Of a DNA stretch of 64,000 bases, positions 1 to 8,892 are shown one piece after another (position 1 is the stretch's first letter; each line of letters starts with the position of its first letter). The DNA is from an uncultured Mucilaginibacter sp. GTDB lineage: Bacteria; Bacteroidota; Bacteroidia; Sphingobacteriales; Sphingobacteriaceae. The stretch lies in assembly GCF_946479965.1 (NCBI RefSeq), contig NZ_CAMLHX010000010.1, positions 1 through 64,000 of the forward strand, read 5' to 3'. Under the pieces are notes generated by a model that ran no database searches, had not been told where the DNA came from, and saw only the letters and a program-made list of their open reading frames with translations. Both the position numbers and the translations under genes were made by a program.

Positions 1-1055
1 ACCTTAAAGCCTATCATGATCTGCAGCGGAGCGGTTATTCGCCTGCCTACTACAATCAGAACATGTTTACCTTTTACCTTGATCCGCAGTACCTCAAGAT
101 AATTAATACCAACCCTGAACTTTACCAGGATATCTCTATCAAGCAATTTGTTTATGATCCGCCTGATATTGACCGTACGCAGGTTTCAACAGACGAGGTG
201 GCGCTATCGGGCGCCTTGTCAGATTACAAGTTGTATTTTAAATCGTCAAAGAGCTATTTGCGGGCCGAGGCCAATCGCAGGTTTGCACCTGCCGGCGGCA
301 TTATAGTACTGGTTTATTTCTTTTTTGTGTTGATTGGCTGGCTCATTTACCGCAACCTTAACGTTAACCTTAAACTGTTTAAGCTCCAGTACGATTTTAT
401 AAACAACTTTACCCACGAGTTTAAAACACCCGTGAGCGTAATAAAAATAGCGGGCTCAAACCTGCGGGGCGACAGTGAACTTACTGAGCGGCAGCGCCGC
501 CATTACGGCAAAATTTTGGATGAGGAGGCGGACAAGCTGAACGAGCTGATGAATAAGCTGCTGTCATTCACTCAGCTGGAAAATAAATCCATCAAAATAA
601 AAAAGGATAAGATAAACATAGCCGATTTTGTAAAAGGCTATATTGATACCTTTACCATTAAATACCCCGACTTTAAGCTGGATTACAAAATAAAAAATGT
701 GGTGTATTTTGAAGCCGACGCGGTTTTACTGGGAAGTATTTTTCAAAACCTGATGGAGAACGCCTACAAGTACTCGCATCCTGAAAAAAGAACGCTTTTT
801 ATAAATGTAAGCGCCGAAAAGCGTAATATTATATTTTCGTTTATTGACAATGGGATAGGTATCCCAAAAAGTGAATTAAACAATATCTTTAGAAAATTTT
901 ATAGATTAGAGAACCAATATAACAAAAACGGAAGCGTTGGCCTGGGTTTGGCCTTTTGCAAAGAACTGGTAAATTTTATGAATGGTACCATTGTAGTTCG
1001 GAGCAAGGTTAACGAAGGGTCGGAGTTTTTAATAACGTTGCCTTACGAAAATTGA
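1..1055 (+). CDS. Sensor histidine kinase, 5'-truncated by the window edge
   Basis: The reading frame is open from base 3, so the true start lies upstream; the first ATG (63) is internal. A membrane segment is encoded at about 285-360, followed by the HisKA phosphoacceptor motif FTHEFKTP, whose His codon is 414-416. The HATPase domain shows the N box NLMENAYKYS, the G1 box DNGIGIP, the F box FRKFYRL and the G2 box GLGLAF. It is a membrane-bound class I kinase that autophosphorylates and passes phosphate to a response regulator. The partner is almost certainly the OmpR-type regulator starting one base after this stop codon. The signal sensed is unknown because most of the sensor region is missing from the window. 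Confidence 0.93.
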   Translation, partial: LKAYHDLQRSGYSPAYYNQNMFTFYLDPQYLKIINTNPELYQDISIKQFVYDPPDIDRTQVSTDEVALSGALSDYKLYFKSSKSYLRAEANRRFAPAGGIIVLVYFFFVLIGWLIYRNLNVNLKLFKLQYDFINNFTHEFKTPVSVIKIAGSNLRGDSELTERQRRHYGKILDEEADKLNELMNKLLSFTQLENKSIKIKKDKINIADFVKGYIDTFTIKYPDFKLDYKIKNVVYFEADAVLLGSIFQNLMENAYKYSHPEKRTLFINVSAEKRNIIFSFIDNGIGIPKSELNNIFRKFYRLENQYNKNGSVGLGLAFCKELVNFMNGTIVVRSKVNEGSEFLITLPYEN

Positions 1056-1056
1056 G

Positions 1057-1752
1057 ATGATAAACAAAGAGATAAAGATTGCGCTGGTTGAGGATGATGA
1101 AAACCTGCGTTTTTTAGTGGCTGAGCGCCTGGAATCAGAAGGATATAAGGTATTAGAAGCTAGCAATGGCGACGATGCCGAAGAGATCATTCTTTCGCAG
1201 CATCCTGATATAGTTTTGCTGGACTGGATGCTGCCCGGTAAACAAGGATCGGAAGTGTGTGCGAACGTGCGCGCCAAAGGGTTTGACAAGCTGATAATAA
1301 TGACCACCGCTAAGCAGCAGGATATTGATAAGATAGATGCTTATGGCTTCGGCGTGTCCGACTATATTACCAAGCCATTTAACATGGATGTGATGGTGGC
1401 GCTGATTGATAACAAGATCAAGTTCCAACTGAACAACGAAAAATCAGAGACTTACAGCTTCGCTAATATGGAGCATCATCCTAATACGCACCTGCTGATA
1501 AAGGATGGCAAAAAAATTGAGCTGACCATATTAGAAAACCGCATATTGCTTTACTTTTTAAAGAACAAAAACAAAGTAATTAACCGCGAAGAACTAATGA
1601 TGGAAGTTTGGGGCTACAACGCCGATGTAAACACCCGCACGCTGGATATGCACATTGTACGCCTGCGTAAAAAGATAGAAACTAACCCTGACTACCCGCA
1701 ATACCTGCAAACAGTGAGAGGAATTGGATATAAGTTTGCTTACGTGGCGTAA
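1057..1752 (+). CDS. OmpR/PhoB-family response regulator
   Basis: The 231-residue protein has an N-terminal receiver domain (about 1-120) and a C-terminal winged-helix DNA-binding domain (about 135-230). Receiver landmarks are the acidic pair D13/D14, the phospho-accepting D56 (VLLDWMLPG), T84 and K106 (ITKPFN). The C-terminus ends in the family signature RGIGYKF. The start codon lies one base after the kinase stop, so the two genes are translationally coupled. It should act as a transcription factor controlled by that kinase; target genes cannot be read from the sequence. Length is normal for the family. Confidence 0.95.
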   Translation: MINKEIKIALVEDDENLRFLVAERLESEGYKVLEASNGDDAEEIILSQHPDIVLLDWMLPGKQGSEVCANVRAKGFDKLIIMTTAKQQDIDKIDAYGFGVSDYITKPFNMDVMVALIDNKIKFQLNNEKSETYSFANMEHHPNTHLLIKDGKKIELTILENRILLYFLKNKNKVINREELMMEVWGYNADVNTRTLDMHIVRLRKKIETNPDYPQYLQTVRGIGYKFAYVA

Positions 1753-1776
1753 GGCCCGGTCAGTATATTCATAATT

Positions 1777-1803
1777 AAGGGCGCTCATGTAGCGCCTTTT
1801 TGT
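1777..1803 (+). terminator. Intrinsic terminator of the two-component operon
   Basis: A 6-bp GC-rich stem GGCGCT/AGCGCC (1780-1785 and 1791-1796) with a 5-base loop is followed by a T-run. It lies 25 bases after the response regulator stop and also faces the convergent DUF5686 gene. Confidence 0.8.
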
Positions 1804-1815
1804 TTTATATGTACC

Positions 1816-4200
1816 TTAAAACTGCGGATAGAAGCTGAATTTTATAGCATAGGTGCTGACGTTGGGGTGATCCAAATAATTGAAGCGACGGATTACGTCC
1901 ACCCGAAAGAATTTAAAGATATTAGCTATGCCCACACCGCCTTCTACATAGGGCGTGCCACCCAGGGCGTAAACGGCGCTGGGGAAGCGGTATAGATCCT
2001 TGTTTTGCGCAGGGTCGTTTTCGGCGCGCAGGCCGCCATATAAAATTTTGGCCGATACAAATTCGCGCCATTTAAGGCGCTTTATCAGCGGGATCTTGTT
2101 TAAGAAGAAGCCGTTAAACGTGTGGGTGAAGTTAAGGCCCGCATAATGATCGCTCACAAATTCAAGGTAATTCATAGCATTATAGGCATCCCGTTTATAA
2201 GCCAGCGACTGGTTGGCCGGGCTTATATTAAGCAACGGGAACGGTACCTGGCCCAATACATACCCACCCAATAGCGTAACATCGGTAAAACCCGCCTGTG
2301 AAAGATAGAAGCGTTTATAAATATTTATGCCGATATCGGTGTACTTGTAAGTACCGCTCAGGCTGCGGTTGATCTGCAGGTCGTAAATAGGATAGGGGTT
2401 ATGGATGCTGTGCCGGTTGCGGGCGCCTTGTACAATCTCTTCATGCGGTGCATAGCGTAAATGCAGGCCAAGTTCGCTGGTTGTAAGGCTGGGGATGGTA
2501 GTGCCGTCAGCCAGCTGAAAAACCAATGCCTTTGCCGGCGCTTGTTTCCAGTTTTTGTAACCTATTCTATAAGAAAAATGGTTTTCAAAGTCTTTAACAT
2601 ACTCAAATTGGATAATGCGGCTGTAGAGCCAGTAATCCGTTTTCCCTACTTGAAACGAAGACAATGTGGTAGACCTGTTGGTCACCGAAAACGTATGCCC
2701 GGGCACATCCACATCATACAGGTAGCTCACTTTAAAGTAGTCATTCGGAAAGCGATAAGGCGCTACCTTATTTAACGACAAGTAGCCAATTGCGTTGCGT
2801 TTCACCTGGTGGTCCCTGGTACCGTATGACAGAAAGCCTTCAAAATAAAATGTGCTGTCCAGTTTAGGTGTCGACCTGAATCCAATTTCCGGTTTCAGGC
2901 CTTCCTGTGCGTTAAAAGAGAGCGACTGCGCCAAGGGCCCAATTTGTACGGGCCCGGTGTCGGCGTAACCCGATGTCAGCGTGGTTAGCCCCCATATCGT
3001 TCGTTTGTACGATGGCATTTGCTCCAGCTTATACAGTTTGGCATAAACCTGCGCCTGCCCCTTGCTCAGCGTATCAAACCCATTTGCAGGTGTCAATACC
3101 TGCACCGGATTATTCCGGAAATTGCGATACACCACCGTACGGTCGCCAAAAACACCCCAACCCTTTTTCGTCAAGCCAAAATCTGCCTCTACCTTACTTT
3201 GTGTCAGCAGGTAACGCCCATCAGCTTGCGGCGTAAAGTTTAACACCACATCAAAGCTCCGCACAAAATTCACATTTATCTTCCGGTTCAGCCGCAGTTC
3301 GCAAGCCGTTACCGCGTATTTCCCGTCAAGGCTAACGGTCAGTTTGCCCTCAAACAACAGATCGCCTTTAGTACGTGGCGTAAAAGAGAGCTCTACCTGG
3401 TTATCAACTGTATCGGTAATAAAAAACTTATAAAAATTTGGCGCGTTATCTGCTATCGGGCTTAAAAACTGGTAAGCCAGGATAAACACATTATTCTCAT
3501 AAATATCTATCTCGCGCCCATAAAACTGGTTTACATACAGCTTAACGCCTGCCGTATCAATAAACTGCAAAATATTTACCCCTTTGTAAGCCTTTTGCAC
3601 CTGTTTTTTCCTGTAAACGTCAGATAACTTCTCTTCCAGCAATACGGGCAAAAAAGTTTGCCCCTGCACGGTGTCCAGCATAAACTTGTATTTACTAAAA
3701 AACTTACTCTCTACCAGCTTTTGCGGCAAATTAAATAATGACAGGCCCATTCGATCATACTGCTCATATTGCAAATATTCCCCGCCCCGGTTCTCTTTTT
3801 TATGGTCGATCACCTTTTGTATCAGTTCTACTGCGGGGTTCCCCTTGTTCCTGTATGGCCCGCGCCTGCCCGTATTAATTGTCACGCCTGCCAGCTCCGC
3901 TACATCCTGCTCCAATAGTACCTGTAACTTATTTTCCTTCCCTGCCACTATCGTCTTAAGGGTCGGTAGATACCCTACGTACGAAAACTCCACCTGCGTA
4001 AAGCTCCCCGCCCCGGATAACCGAAACCGCCCCAGTGAATCCGCCCGAGTACCCACGGTACTCCCTGCAAAGCTCACCGATACCGACGACAACGGCTTTC
4101 CGCTTGCTGCATCAACCACCTGGCCCGTCACCACCGTCTGCCCTATAGCCGCTAAACCCGTCAATAAAAAACTAATAAAAAAGTAAAAATGCCAACGCAT
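1816..4200 (-). CDS. DUF5686 / carboxypeptidase-regulatory-like outer-membrane protein
   Basis: The 794-residue protein has a signal peptide (about 1-20, ending AAIGQ) and a carboxypeptidase-D regulatory-like beta-sandwich (about 22-100; VVTGQVVDAASGKPL). Then comes the DUF5686 region, beginning around GNPAVELIQKVIDHKKEN and running to a barrel-like C-terminus ending in an aromatic residue (FYPQF). This combination is common in Bacteroidota and is thought to sit in the outer membrane; its biochemical role is not established. It stands alone, convergent with the two-component operon. Family assignment is firm, function is not. Confidence 0.88.
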   Translation of the reverse strand: MRWHFYFFISFLLTGLAAIGQTVVTGQVVDAASGKPLSSVSVSFAGSTVGTRADSLGRFRLSGAGSFTQVEFSYVGYLPTLKTIVAGKENKLQVLLEQDVAELAGVTINTGRRGPYRNKGNPAVELIQKVIDHKKENRGGEYLQYEQYDRMGLSLFNLPQKLVESKFFSKYKFMLDTVQGQTFLPVLLEEKLSDVYRKKQVQKAYKGVNILQFIDTAGVKLYVNQFYGREIDIYENNVFILAYQFLSPIADNAPNFYKFFITDTVDNQVELSFTPRTKGDLLFEGKLTVSLDGKYAVTACELRLNRKINVNFVRSFDVVLNFTPQADGRYLLTQSKVEADFGLTKKGWGVFGDRTVVYRNFRNNPVQVLTPANGFDTLSKGQAQVYAKLYKLEQMPSYKRTIWGLTTLTSGYADTGPVQIGPLAQSLSFNAQEGLKPEIGFRSTPKLDSTFYFEGFLSYGTRDHQVKRNAIGYLSLNKVAPYRFPNDYFKVSYLYDVDVPGHTFSVTNRSTTLSSFQVGKTDYWLYSRIIQFEYVKDFENHFSYRIGYKNWKQAPAKALVFQLADGTTIPSLTTSELGLHLRYAPHEEIVQGARNRHSIHNPYPIYDLQINRSLSGTYKYTDIGINIYKRFYLSQAGFTDVTLLGGYVLGQVPFPLLNISPANQSLAYKRDAYNAMNYLEFVSDHYAGLNFTHTFNGFFLNKIPLIKRLKWREFVSAKILYGGLRAENDPAQNKDLYRFPSAVYALGGTPYVEGGVGIANIFKFFRVDVIRRFNYLDHPNVSTYAIKFSFYPQF

Positions 4201-4247
4201 GTCTACTTAACCCATGTTTTGCGGATATGTTTTTTTAAAACGCCCAT

Positions 4248-4375
4248 CGCCCATCCAAGTGTCTCAATGGATGCTAACAATTTAAGCGTCCCGCTTAAAT
4301 TGGCGATGTTTTGTTTTTTCATTTAAGCGAGGCGCTTAAATAATTTTACGTCCATGCTTACAGCTTGGATGGGCG
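4248..4375. repeat. Quasi-palindromic inverted duplication with nested hairpins
   Basis: Two copies of a roughly 55-bp unit lie head to head. The outer ends are a perfect 12-bp inverted repeat CGCCCATCCAAG (4248-4259) and CTTGGATGGGCG (4364-4375). Each unit contains its own hairpin, AATTTAAGCG-TCC-CGCTTAAATT (4279-4301) and ATTTAAGCG-AGG-CGCTTAAAT (4321-4341). The right arm overlaps the last codons and stop of the small gene at 4358. The structure resembles a non-autonomous mobile element or a large cruciform; identity unknown. Confidence 0.65.
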
Positions 4376-4678
4376 GAGGTTTAAAAACAATAAAGCTAAT
4401 TGACAAATAATTATACCGCCGAGTGCCATATTATCTTTTGCGGCAGATGTGGAGCCATTGCGATGGGTTTGTCTAATCACATCCAAATAATAAGTTGCTT
4501 TAGTTTTCACCGAATCAATGTCTTTGTAGTTAGCTATCGTTATTTTATTACTATTGGTTAAATGAACGTTTTTTGATGGTGCTATATCCACACGATTCTG
4601 ATTATGAAAAAATATATAAACTGTCAGCACTATAGTTGTTATAATTAATGCTGTATTAATCACGATGTTTCGTCTCAT
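4358..4678 (-). CDS. Small two-helix membrane protein, unknown
   Basis: The 106-residue protein has a hydrophobic helix at each end (about 4-25, INTALIITTIVLTVYIFF, and about 86-102, GGIIICQLALLFLNL) around a polar central region of about 60 residues. That suggests a protein with both ends in the inner membrane and a central loop outside the cytoplasm. I do not recognise the family. The coding sequence is AT-richer than its neighbours, and its stop codon falls inside the inverted duplication at 4248-4375, so the 3' end may have been changed by that element. It could be a recent or lineage-specific gene. The reading is plausible but unconfirmed. Confidence 0.5.
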   Translation of the reverse strand: MRRNIVINTALIITTIVLTVYIFFHNQNRVDIAPSKNVHLTNSNKITIANYKDIDSVKTKATYYLDVIRQTHRNGSTSAAKDNMALGGIIICQLALLFLNLRPSKL

Positions 4679-4819
4679 ATGTATAAAGGGATTAAAGCCC
4701 GTACTATTTAAAGATTTTATAGCGGCGTATTCGGCGATGACTAATTTAATAATTAAGTGACTTAAATTTGCGAGAGGTTTGCACTAATATTATAGCAGTA
4801 ATTAAAATAAGATAATACC

Positions 4820-5272
4820 ATGGCAGAAAACAAATTATTAAGAATGGACAATATGGGCATCGTTGTTGAATCCTTGGATAACGCCATTTCTTTTTTTACC
4901 GAGATAGGTCTTGCATTACAATGGCGGGGCAACATAGAAGGGGAGTGGGCCGGTAAGGTTACCGGGCTGGGCAATCAGAATGTTGAGGTGGCTATGATGG
5001 TTACACCCGATGGACATAGCAAGCTGGAAATTTCACGCTTTATTGCTCCTGCGGTTATTGAAGATCACCGCTCGGCACCGGTTAACGCGCTGGGCTACCT
5101 GCGTGCTATGTTTACCGTTCAAGACCTTGATGAGTTGGTAGCAAGGCTGACAAAGCAGGGCGCCCAATTGGTTGGCGAAGTAGTTAATTACGAAAACGTG
5201 TATAAGCTTTGCTACCTGCGCAGTGCAGATGGGCTTTTGGTTGGTTTGGCAGAGGAGTTAGGAAATAAATAA
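4820..5272 (+). CDS. VOC-superfamily (glyoxalase/bleomycin-resistance-like) protein
   Basis: The 150-residue protein begins with the typical first beta-alpha unit (DNMGIVVESLDNAISFFTEIG) and has a second half (RAMFTVQDLDELVARL, then KLCYLRSADGLLVGLAEEL) matching the paired beta-alpha-beta-beta-beta fold of vicinal oxygen chelate enzymes. The C-terminal VGLAEEL carries the usual late glutamate metal ligand; other ligands are not clear. A -7-like TAAATTTG lies at 4763-4770. Substrate is unknown; members range from dioxygenases to resistance proteins. It is monocistronic and convergent with the TonB-C gene downstream. Confidence 0.82.
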   Translation: MAENKLLRMDNMGIVVESLDNAISFFTEIGLALQWRGNIEGEWAGKVTGLGNQNVEVAMMVTPDGHSKLEISRFIAPAVIEDHRSAPVNALGYLRAMFTVQDLDELVARLTKQGAQLVGEVVNYENVYKLCYLRSADGLLVGLAEELGNK

Positions 5273-5310
5273 TTATTAAAATACGCCGCATAAACACGGC
5301 CACATGATGC

Positions 5311-5802
5311 CTATTTTTGCTGCGCGTTGGCAATATCAAATACAATAGGTAAAGTATATTGGACCCTTACCGGCTTGCCGCCAATTTGTCCCGGACTCCA
5401 CTTTGGTGAAGCCGATATCAGTCGCATGGCTTCTTCATCGCAACCCGAGCCAATGCCCTTTATAATTTTAGGCGAACTTAGACTGCCATCTTTCTCAACT
5501 ATAAATACTAAAAATACCTTTCCCTCTACGCCATTTTGTTTTGCCAGCTGAGGGTATTTCATGTTCTTATTGAAATATGTAATCAAACCACTAAACCCGT
5601 CTTTAAATGATGGAGCCACCTCAATAGAGGTGTAAACATGGTCGGGGTCAGTGCTTGTTTCAGGTTCACCGGGTAATCTTATCACTGCATTTGGAGAACC
5701 TAATTGGGCATTACCACTGGTTGGCGGGCCGCTTTGGGCTAACAGCGTGCATGAGGCCAGTGTAACAGATAAAAATATAACAAACGTTAAAATGCGTTTC
5801 AT
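5311..5802 (-). CDS. Secreted TonB C-terminal-domain protein
   Basis: The 163-residue protein has an N-terminal hydrophobic signal (about 1-22, with ASC as a possible lipobox) followed by a low-complexity linker and a single TonB C-terminal domain (about 75-160). Domain landmarks are MKYPQLAKQNGVEGKVFLVF, the DGS turn and SPKWSPGQ, ending QYTLPIVFDI. There is no long proline-rich spacer, so it is unlikely to be a classical energy transducer that spans the periplasm. Four more copies of this domain occur in the cluster at 28916-32718. Role unknown; secreted or periplasmic. Confidence 0.85.
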   Translation of the reverse strand: MKRILTFVIFLSVTLASCTLLAQSGPPTSGNAQLGSPNAVIRLPGEPETSTDPDHVYTSIEVAPSFKDGFSGLITYFNKNMKYPQLAKQNGVEGKVFLVFIVEKDGSLSSPKIIKGIGSGCDEEAMRLISASPKWSPGQIGGKPVRVQYTLPIVFDIANAQQK

Positions 5803-5910
5803 TTTCCGGGCGTAGATTTGAAAATTGATAATTGGTTAAGTTTTTCAAATATAATAAAGACCTGGATTTCAGAAGACTTTTATAATTAAATTTACGCTCA
5901 TCAAAATTAC

Positions 5911-6267
5911 ATGGCAGAATCCCATTTTGATCTAAATGGCCGCATATGGCTTGAAGTTGGCGGAGAAAAGGTTCTTGGCCATGGCCGGGTTGAACTACTG
6001 GAGCGTATCCATGCATCAGGTTCCATCAGGCAGGCGGCCTTGCAAATGAAGATGTCGTACAAGCAAGCCTGGGATCTTATTAATCACATCAATTCTCACT
6101 TTGAAAGCCCCGTTGTTACCTCGCAACGAGGGGGCAAAGGCGGAGGTAAGGCTACGGTTACAAAAGAAGGACTAAAGCTCATCGAAAAATTCCATCAATT
6201 GCAAAGTAGCTTCGCAGCTTTTCTGAGTCAGAACAGCGCATTGTTTGATTTTGACCAATCTGTGTAA
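5911..6267 (+). CDS. ModE N-terminal-type winged-helix regulator, no molybdate-binding domain
   Basis: The 118-residue protein is the LysR-like winged helix of ModE: LLERIHASGSIRQAALQMKM followed by SYKQAWDLINHIN, then the wing QRGGKGGGKATVT. The C-terminal TOBE domains that bind molybdate in E. coli ModE are absent, as is normal for the short ModE class found widely in bacteria and archaea. No modABC transporter is nearby. The next gene has a molybdopterin-oxidoreductase-like fold, which makes control of a molybdenum-related gene set plausible. How it would sense metal without TOBE domains is not visible. Confidence 0.85.
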   Translation: MAESHFDLNGRIWLEVGGEKVLGHGRVELLERIHASGSIRQAALQMKMSYKQAWDLINHINSHFESPVVTSQRGGKGGGKATVTKEGLKLIEKFHQLQSSFAAFLSQNSALFDFDQSV

Positions 6268-6350
6268 CACTAATTTTAAAATGATTAAGGGTAGGTTTTT
6301 TGCAGTCTAAATTTTACTTACTTTAGCCTTATGCTTTTAAAAATATAACG

Positions 6351-6836
6351 ATGAAAAAACTTTTCTCTTCCCTGTTATTTTCGCTTCTTCTAATTGTTGC
6401 TATTGCTGCAAATGCGCAATTGGTTAAGGTAACCGGCGAGGTGGCAACGCCTTTAAATATTGATAAGGCAGAGTTGCAGAAATTTAAACAGATATCCGTA
6501 ACTTATAAAGATAAAGCAGGTAAAGACCATAGCTATTCGGGTGTTTTACTTGCAGATATTTTACAAAAAGCAGGCGTAACATCGGGAGCAGCGCTCAGGG
6601 GACTGAACCTCACCAAATATGTTTTGGCAGAAGCTATTGATGGCTACAAAGTTGTTTTCGCGTTGGTTGAACTGGATAAGGAATTTACAGATAAACAGAT
6701 CATCCTGGCTGATAAGGTAGACGGCAATGCTTTACCCGCAACCGAAGGACCTTTCAGAATTATAGTACCCGATGATAAAAAGGCAGCGAGAAGCATAAGA
6801 CAGGTAACCGCATTAACTGTTGCTTTTGCTAAATAA
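6351..6836 (+). CDS. Secreted molybdopterin-binding-fold (sulfite-oxidase-like) protein
   Basis: The 161-residue protein has a signal peptide (about 1-22, ending NAQ) and one domain resembling the Oxidored_molyb (SUOX) fold: a beta-rich start VTGEVATPLNIDKAELQKF, then YSGVLLADILQKAG, DGYKVVFALVEL and a late EGPFRIIVPDDKKAARSIR. The conserved cysteine that ligands molybdenum in sulfite oxidase is not visible, since the mature protein contains no cysteine. Cofactor binding or catalysis is therefore doubtful. It lies 83 bases after the ModE-like gene on the same strand, supporting a link to molybdenum or molybdopterin. Confidence 0.78.
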   Translation: MKKLFSSLLFSLLLIVAIAANAQLVKVTGEVATPLNIDKAELQKFKQISVTYKDKAGKDHSYSGVLLADILQKAGVTSGAALRGLNLTKYVLAEAIDGYKVVFALVELDKEFTDKQIILADKVDGNALPATEGPFRIIVPDDKKAARSIRQVTALTVAFAK

Positions 6837-6959
6837 CGCGATGTAATCACGATTTCATATTAGGCACTCGTCGCAGACGAGCGCAAGGAAGAAAAATGTA
6901 GTTGACCCTTGTTTTTTTACGAACTTTTCGTAGATTGGTACCGACCAAACCAATTACCA

Positions 6960-7733
6960 ATGAATCTAAAGTATGTTTTAGCATCAGCCGCGCTAATGGG
7001 TATGCATAATATAGTATGCGCGCAAAAATTACCCAACAAACAGGAAACCGGCTTTTTTGCGCCCACCGGAATTAAAATAGATGGCAAGCCCACCGAATGG
7101 AACAATACTTTTCAGGCGTACAATCGTGCTACCGAAATGTCGTATACCCTTTCTAACGATGCAGATAATTTGTACCTGGTTTGCCAGGCAACAGAGGCTG
7201 AGGTTATACAGAAAATAATACTGGGTGGTATAACTTTAACCATTAGTGCGGTGGATAAGAATTCAACCCTAACCCCGGCAACGGTAACATATCCCATAGT
7301 ACCCTGGACATCAGTACAAATTAACTATGACCTGAAGCCGCCGGCCCCATTAAAAGAGGATTTGGTATCTATAATAAACAAAAAAATCAGCGGACAGCTT
7401 AAGCAGATAAAGATTGGCGGTATAAAGGAATTTGCTGCGGGGACTGTGCCGGTTTATAATGACGCGGGTATAATAATGGCCCAAAACGTAACCAAAGACA
7501 AAGTTTATACATTGGAGCTTGCTTTCCCGTTAAAATATATCCGTCATCTTATCAATGATAAAGGCGCGTTTAACTATGGGATAACCGTAAACGGGATGGA
7601 TCCCAGCGTCAAAGTAGTGGGCGGCGGCAGCCTTTTTGGGGCTGCTACAGAGCAGGTTGTTCCCCGGGGACATGAGTATGATATGACGCCGACCTATTTT
7701 ACAGCAACCTACACGCTGGCCGCGAAACCTTAA
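6960..7733 (+). CDS. Secreted protein with CBM9/DOMON-like beta-sandwich, unknown
   Basis: An in-frame ATG exists at 6909, but the ATG at 6960 gives a normal signal peptide (NLKYVLASAALMGMHNIVCAQ) and is preferred; the protein is then 257 residues. The segment IKIDGKPTEWNNTFQAYN followed by LSNDADNLYLVCQA resembles the start of CBM9-like or other ligand-binding beta-sandwich domains in Bacteroidota secreted proteins. No catalytic motif is evident. A small hairpin (CTCGTC-GCA-GACGAG, 6867-6881) lies upstream. It precedes two carboxypeptidase-regulatory-domain genes on the same strand with short gaps and may be co-transcribed. Function unknown. Confidence 0.72.
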   Translation: MNLKYVLASAALMGMHNIVCAQKLPNKQETGFFAPTGIKIDGKPTEWNNTFQAYNRATEMSYTLSNDADNLYLVCQATEAEVIQKIILGGITLTISAVDKNSTLTPATVTYPIVPWTSVQINYDLKPPAPLKEDLVSIINKKISGQLKQIKIGGIKEFAAGTVPVYNDAGIIMAQNVTKDKVYTLELAFPLKYIRHLINDKGAFNYGITVNGMDPSVKVVGGGSLFGAATEQVVPRGHEYDMTPTYFTATYTLAAKP

Positions 7734-7758
7734 TTTAAGGGCGTTTATCGTTAAATAA

Positions 7759-8883
7759 ATGAAGAAGCAAATATTGATATGGTGTTTTTTTACCGCGTTC
7801 TTACTTATATCCAAAGGTGTTAACGCGCAGGTTGTTAAAGGTAAGGTGGTTGATGCTGAAACGGGCAACCCTATTCCTAATGCAAGCATTTATTTAAACG
7901 GATTATCAAAAGGCACCACTTCAAATACGCAGGGCGAGTTTGTATTATATACTAATGAAACCAAAAAAGCATTGATTGTAAGCAGCCTGGGTTATCAGGC
8001 AGATACAATATGTAATTACAACGGCAAAACCTTAAATGTAAAACTAAGCCCACGTGCCAAGGTTTTGCGCGAAGTGACTGTTGGAACCATAATAACGACC
8101 CGCGAAAAGCAGATGAAAATATTTTTAACCCAGTTCATCGGTTCGCGCAACAAAGATTGCATAATAATTAACCCCGACGACATCAACTTTACTTATCATC
8201 AAAAAACAAAAACATTAGCAGCTACTGTAAACCAGCCATTGATAATTCACAATAAAAAACTGGGCTACAGGATCACGTATTTTTTGTCAGCTTTTTCGTA
8301 TGCGCCCGTGCAAACATCTTATCCCTGGGAAATACCAGACCTCATGGAAACATCGTATAAGGGCAACTATGTTTTTGAGGAGGATACATTGGGTCTGACA
8401 ATCGCCGAGATAAAAAAAATACGTAAAGCCCGTGATAAGGCCTATTATGGATCTAGGCTGCATTTCATACGTTCAGTGTTGGCTGGGATGGATTGGCATA
8501 ATTTGGCGAAAGACCGGGAAAAAACTAATTTTTCGTATGGCTTTGGTAACGTGGGTTTTAAGTACAACGATCTAAAATTTAATTTTATTCTTAGTAATAT
8601 AAAAGCGAATAAGAAACAACTGTTAAACAACATCATTTTGCATAGCGACGGAAGGTATTTTGCAGGCCGACCTTACGGGATGATTACATATAACGACATT
8701 GATCGTTCAATAGTAACCTTTCAAGGCGGGGAAATAATCTTTAAAAGGTCTGATAATGCAGTGCCGTTAACGCCTGATAGTTATAATGAAAACAATTTGA
8801 TATGGTGTGGTAAAATGGGCGAGCAACGGGTAAATGTGCTGTTGCCGGTTGATTTTGAGCCTTCGGAGCCGATATCCGATTAA
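7759..8883 (+). CDS. Carboxypeptidase-regulatory-like domain protein, paralogue 1
   Basis: The 374-residue protein has a signal peptide (about 1-23, ending VNAQ) and a CarboxypepD_reg-like domain (VVKGKVVDAETGNPIPNASI to about residue 105). An unrecognised C-terminal region of about 260 residues follows, rich in basic and aromatic residues and containing INFTYHQKTK and AYYGSRLHFIRSV. It is clearly paralogous to the next gene, 9 bases downstream. It has no TonB-dependent receptor barrel, so it is a free secreted or outer-membrane-associated protein. Function unknown; the N-terminal domain in other proteins is a protein-interaction or folding module. Confidence 0.8.
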   Translation: MKKQILIWCFFTAFLLISKGVNAQVVKGKVVDAETGNPIPNASIYLNGLSKGTTSNTQGEFVLYTNETKKALIVSSLGYQADTICNYNGKTLNVKLSPRAKVLREVTVGTIITTREKQMKIFLTQFIGSRNKDCIIINPDDINFTYHQKTKTLAATVNQPLIIHNKKLGYRITYFLSAFSYAPVQTSYPWEIPDLMETSYKGNYVFEEDTLGLTIAEIKKIRKARDKAYYGSRLHFIRSVLAGMDWHNLAKDREKTNFSYGFGNVGFKYNDLKFNFILSNIKANKKQLLNNIILHSDGRYFAGRPYGMITYNDIDRSIVTFQGGEIIFKRSDNAVPLTPDSYNENNLIWCGKMGEQRVNVLLPVDFEPSEPISD

Positions 8884-8892
8884 TAATTAATA

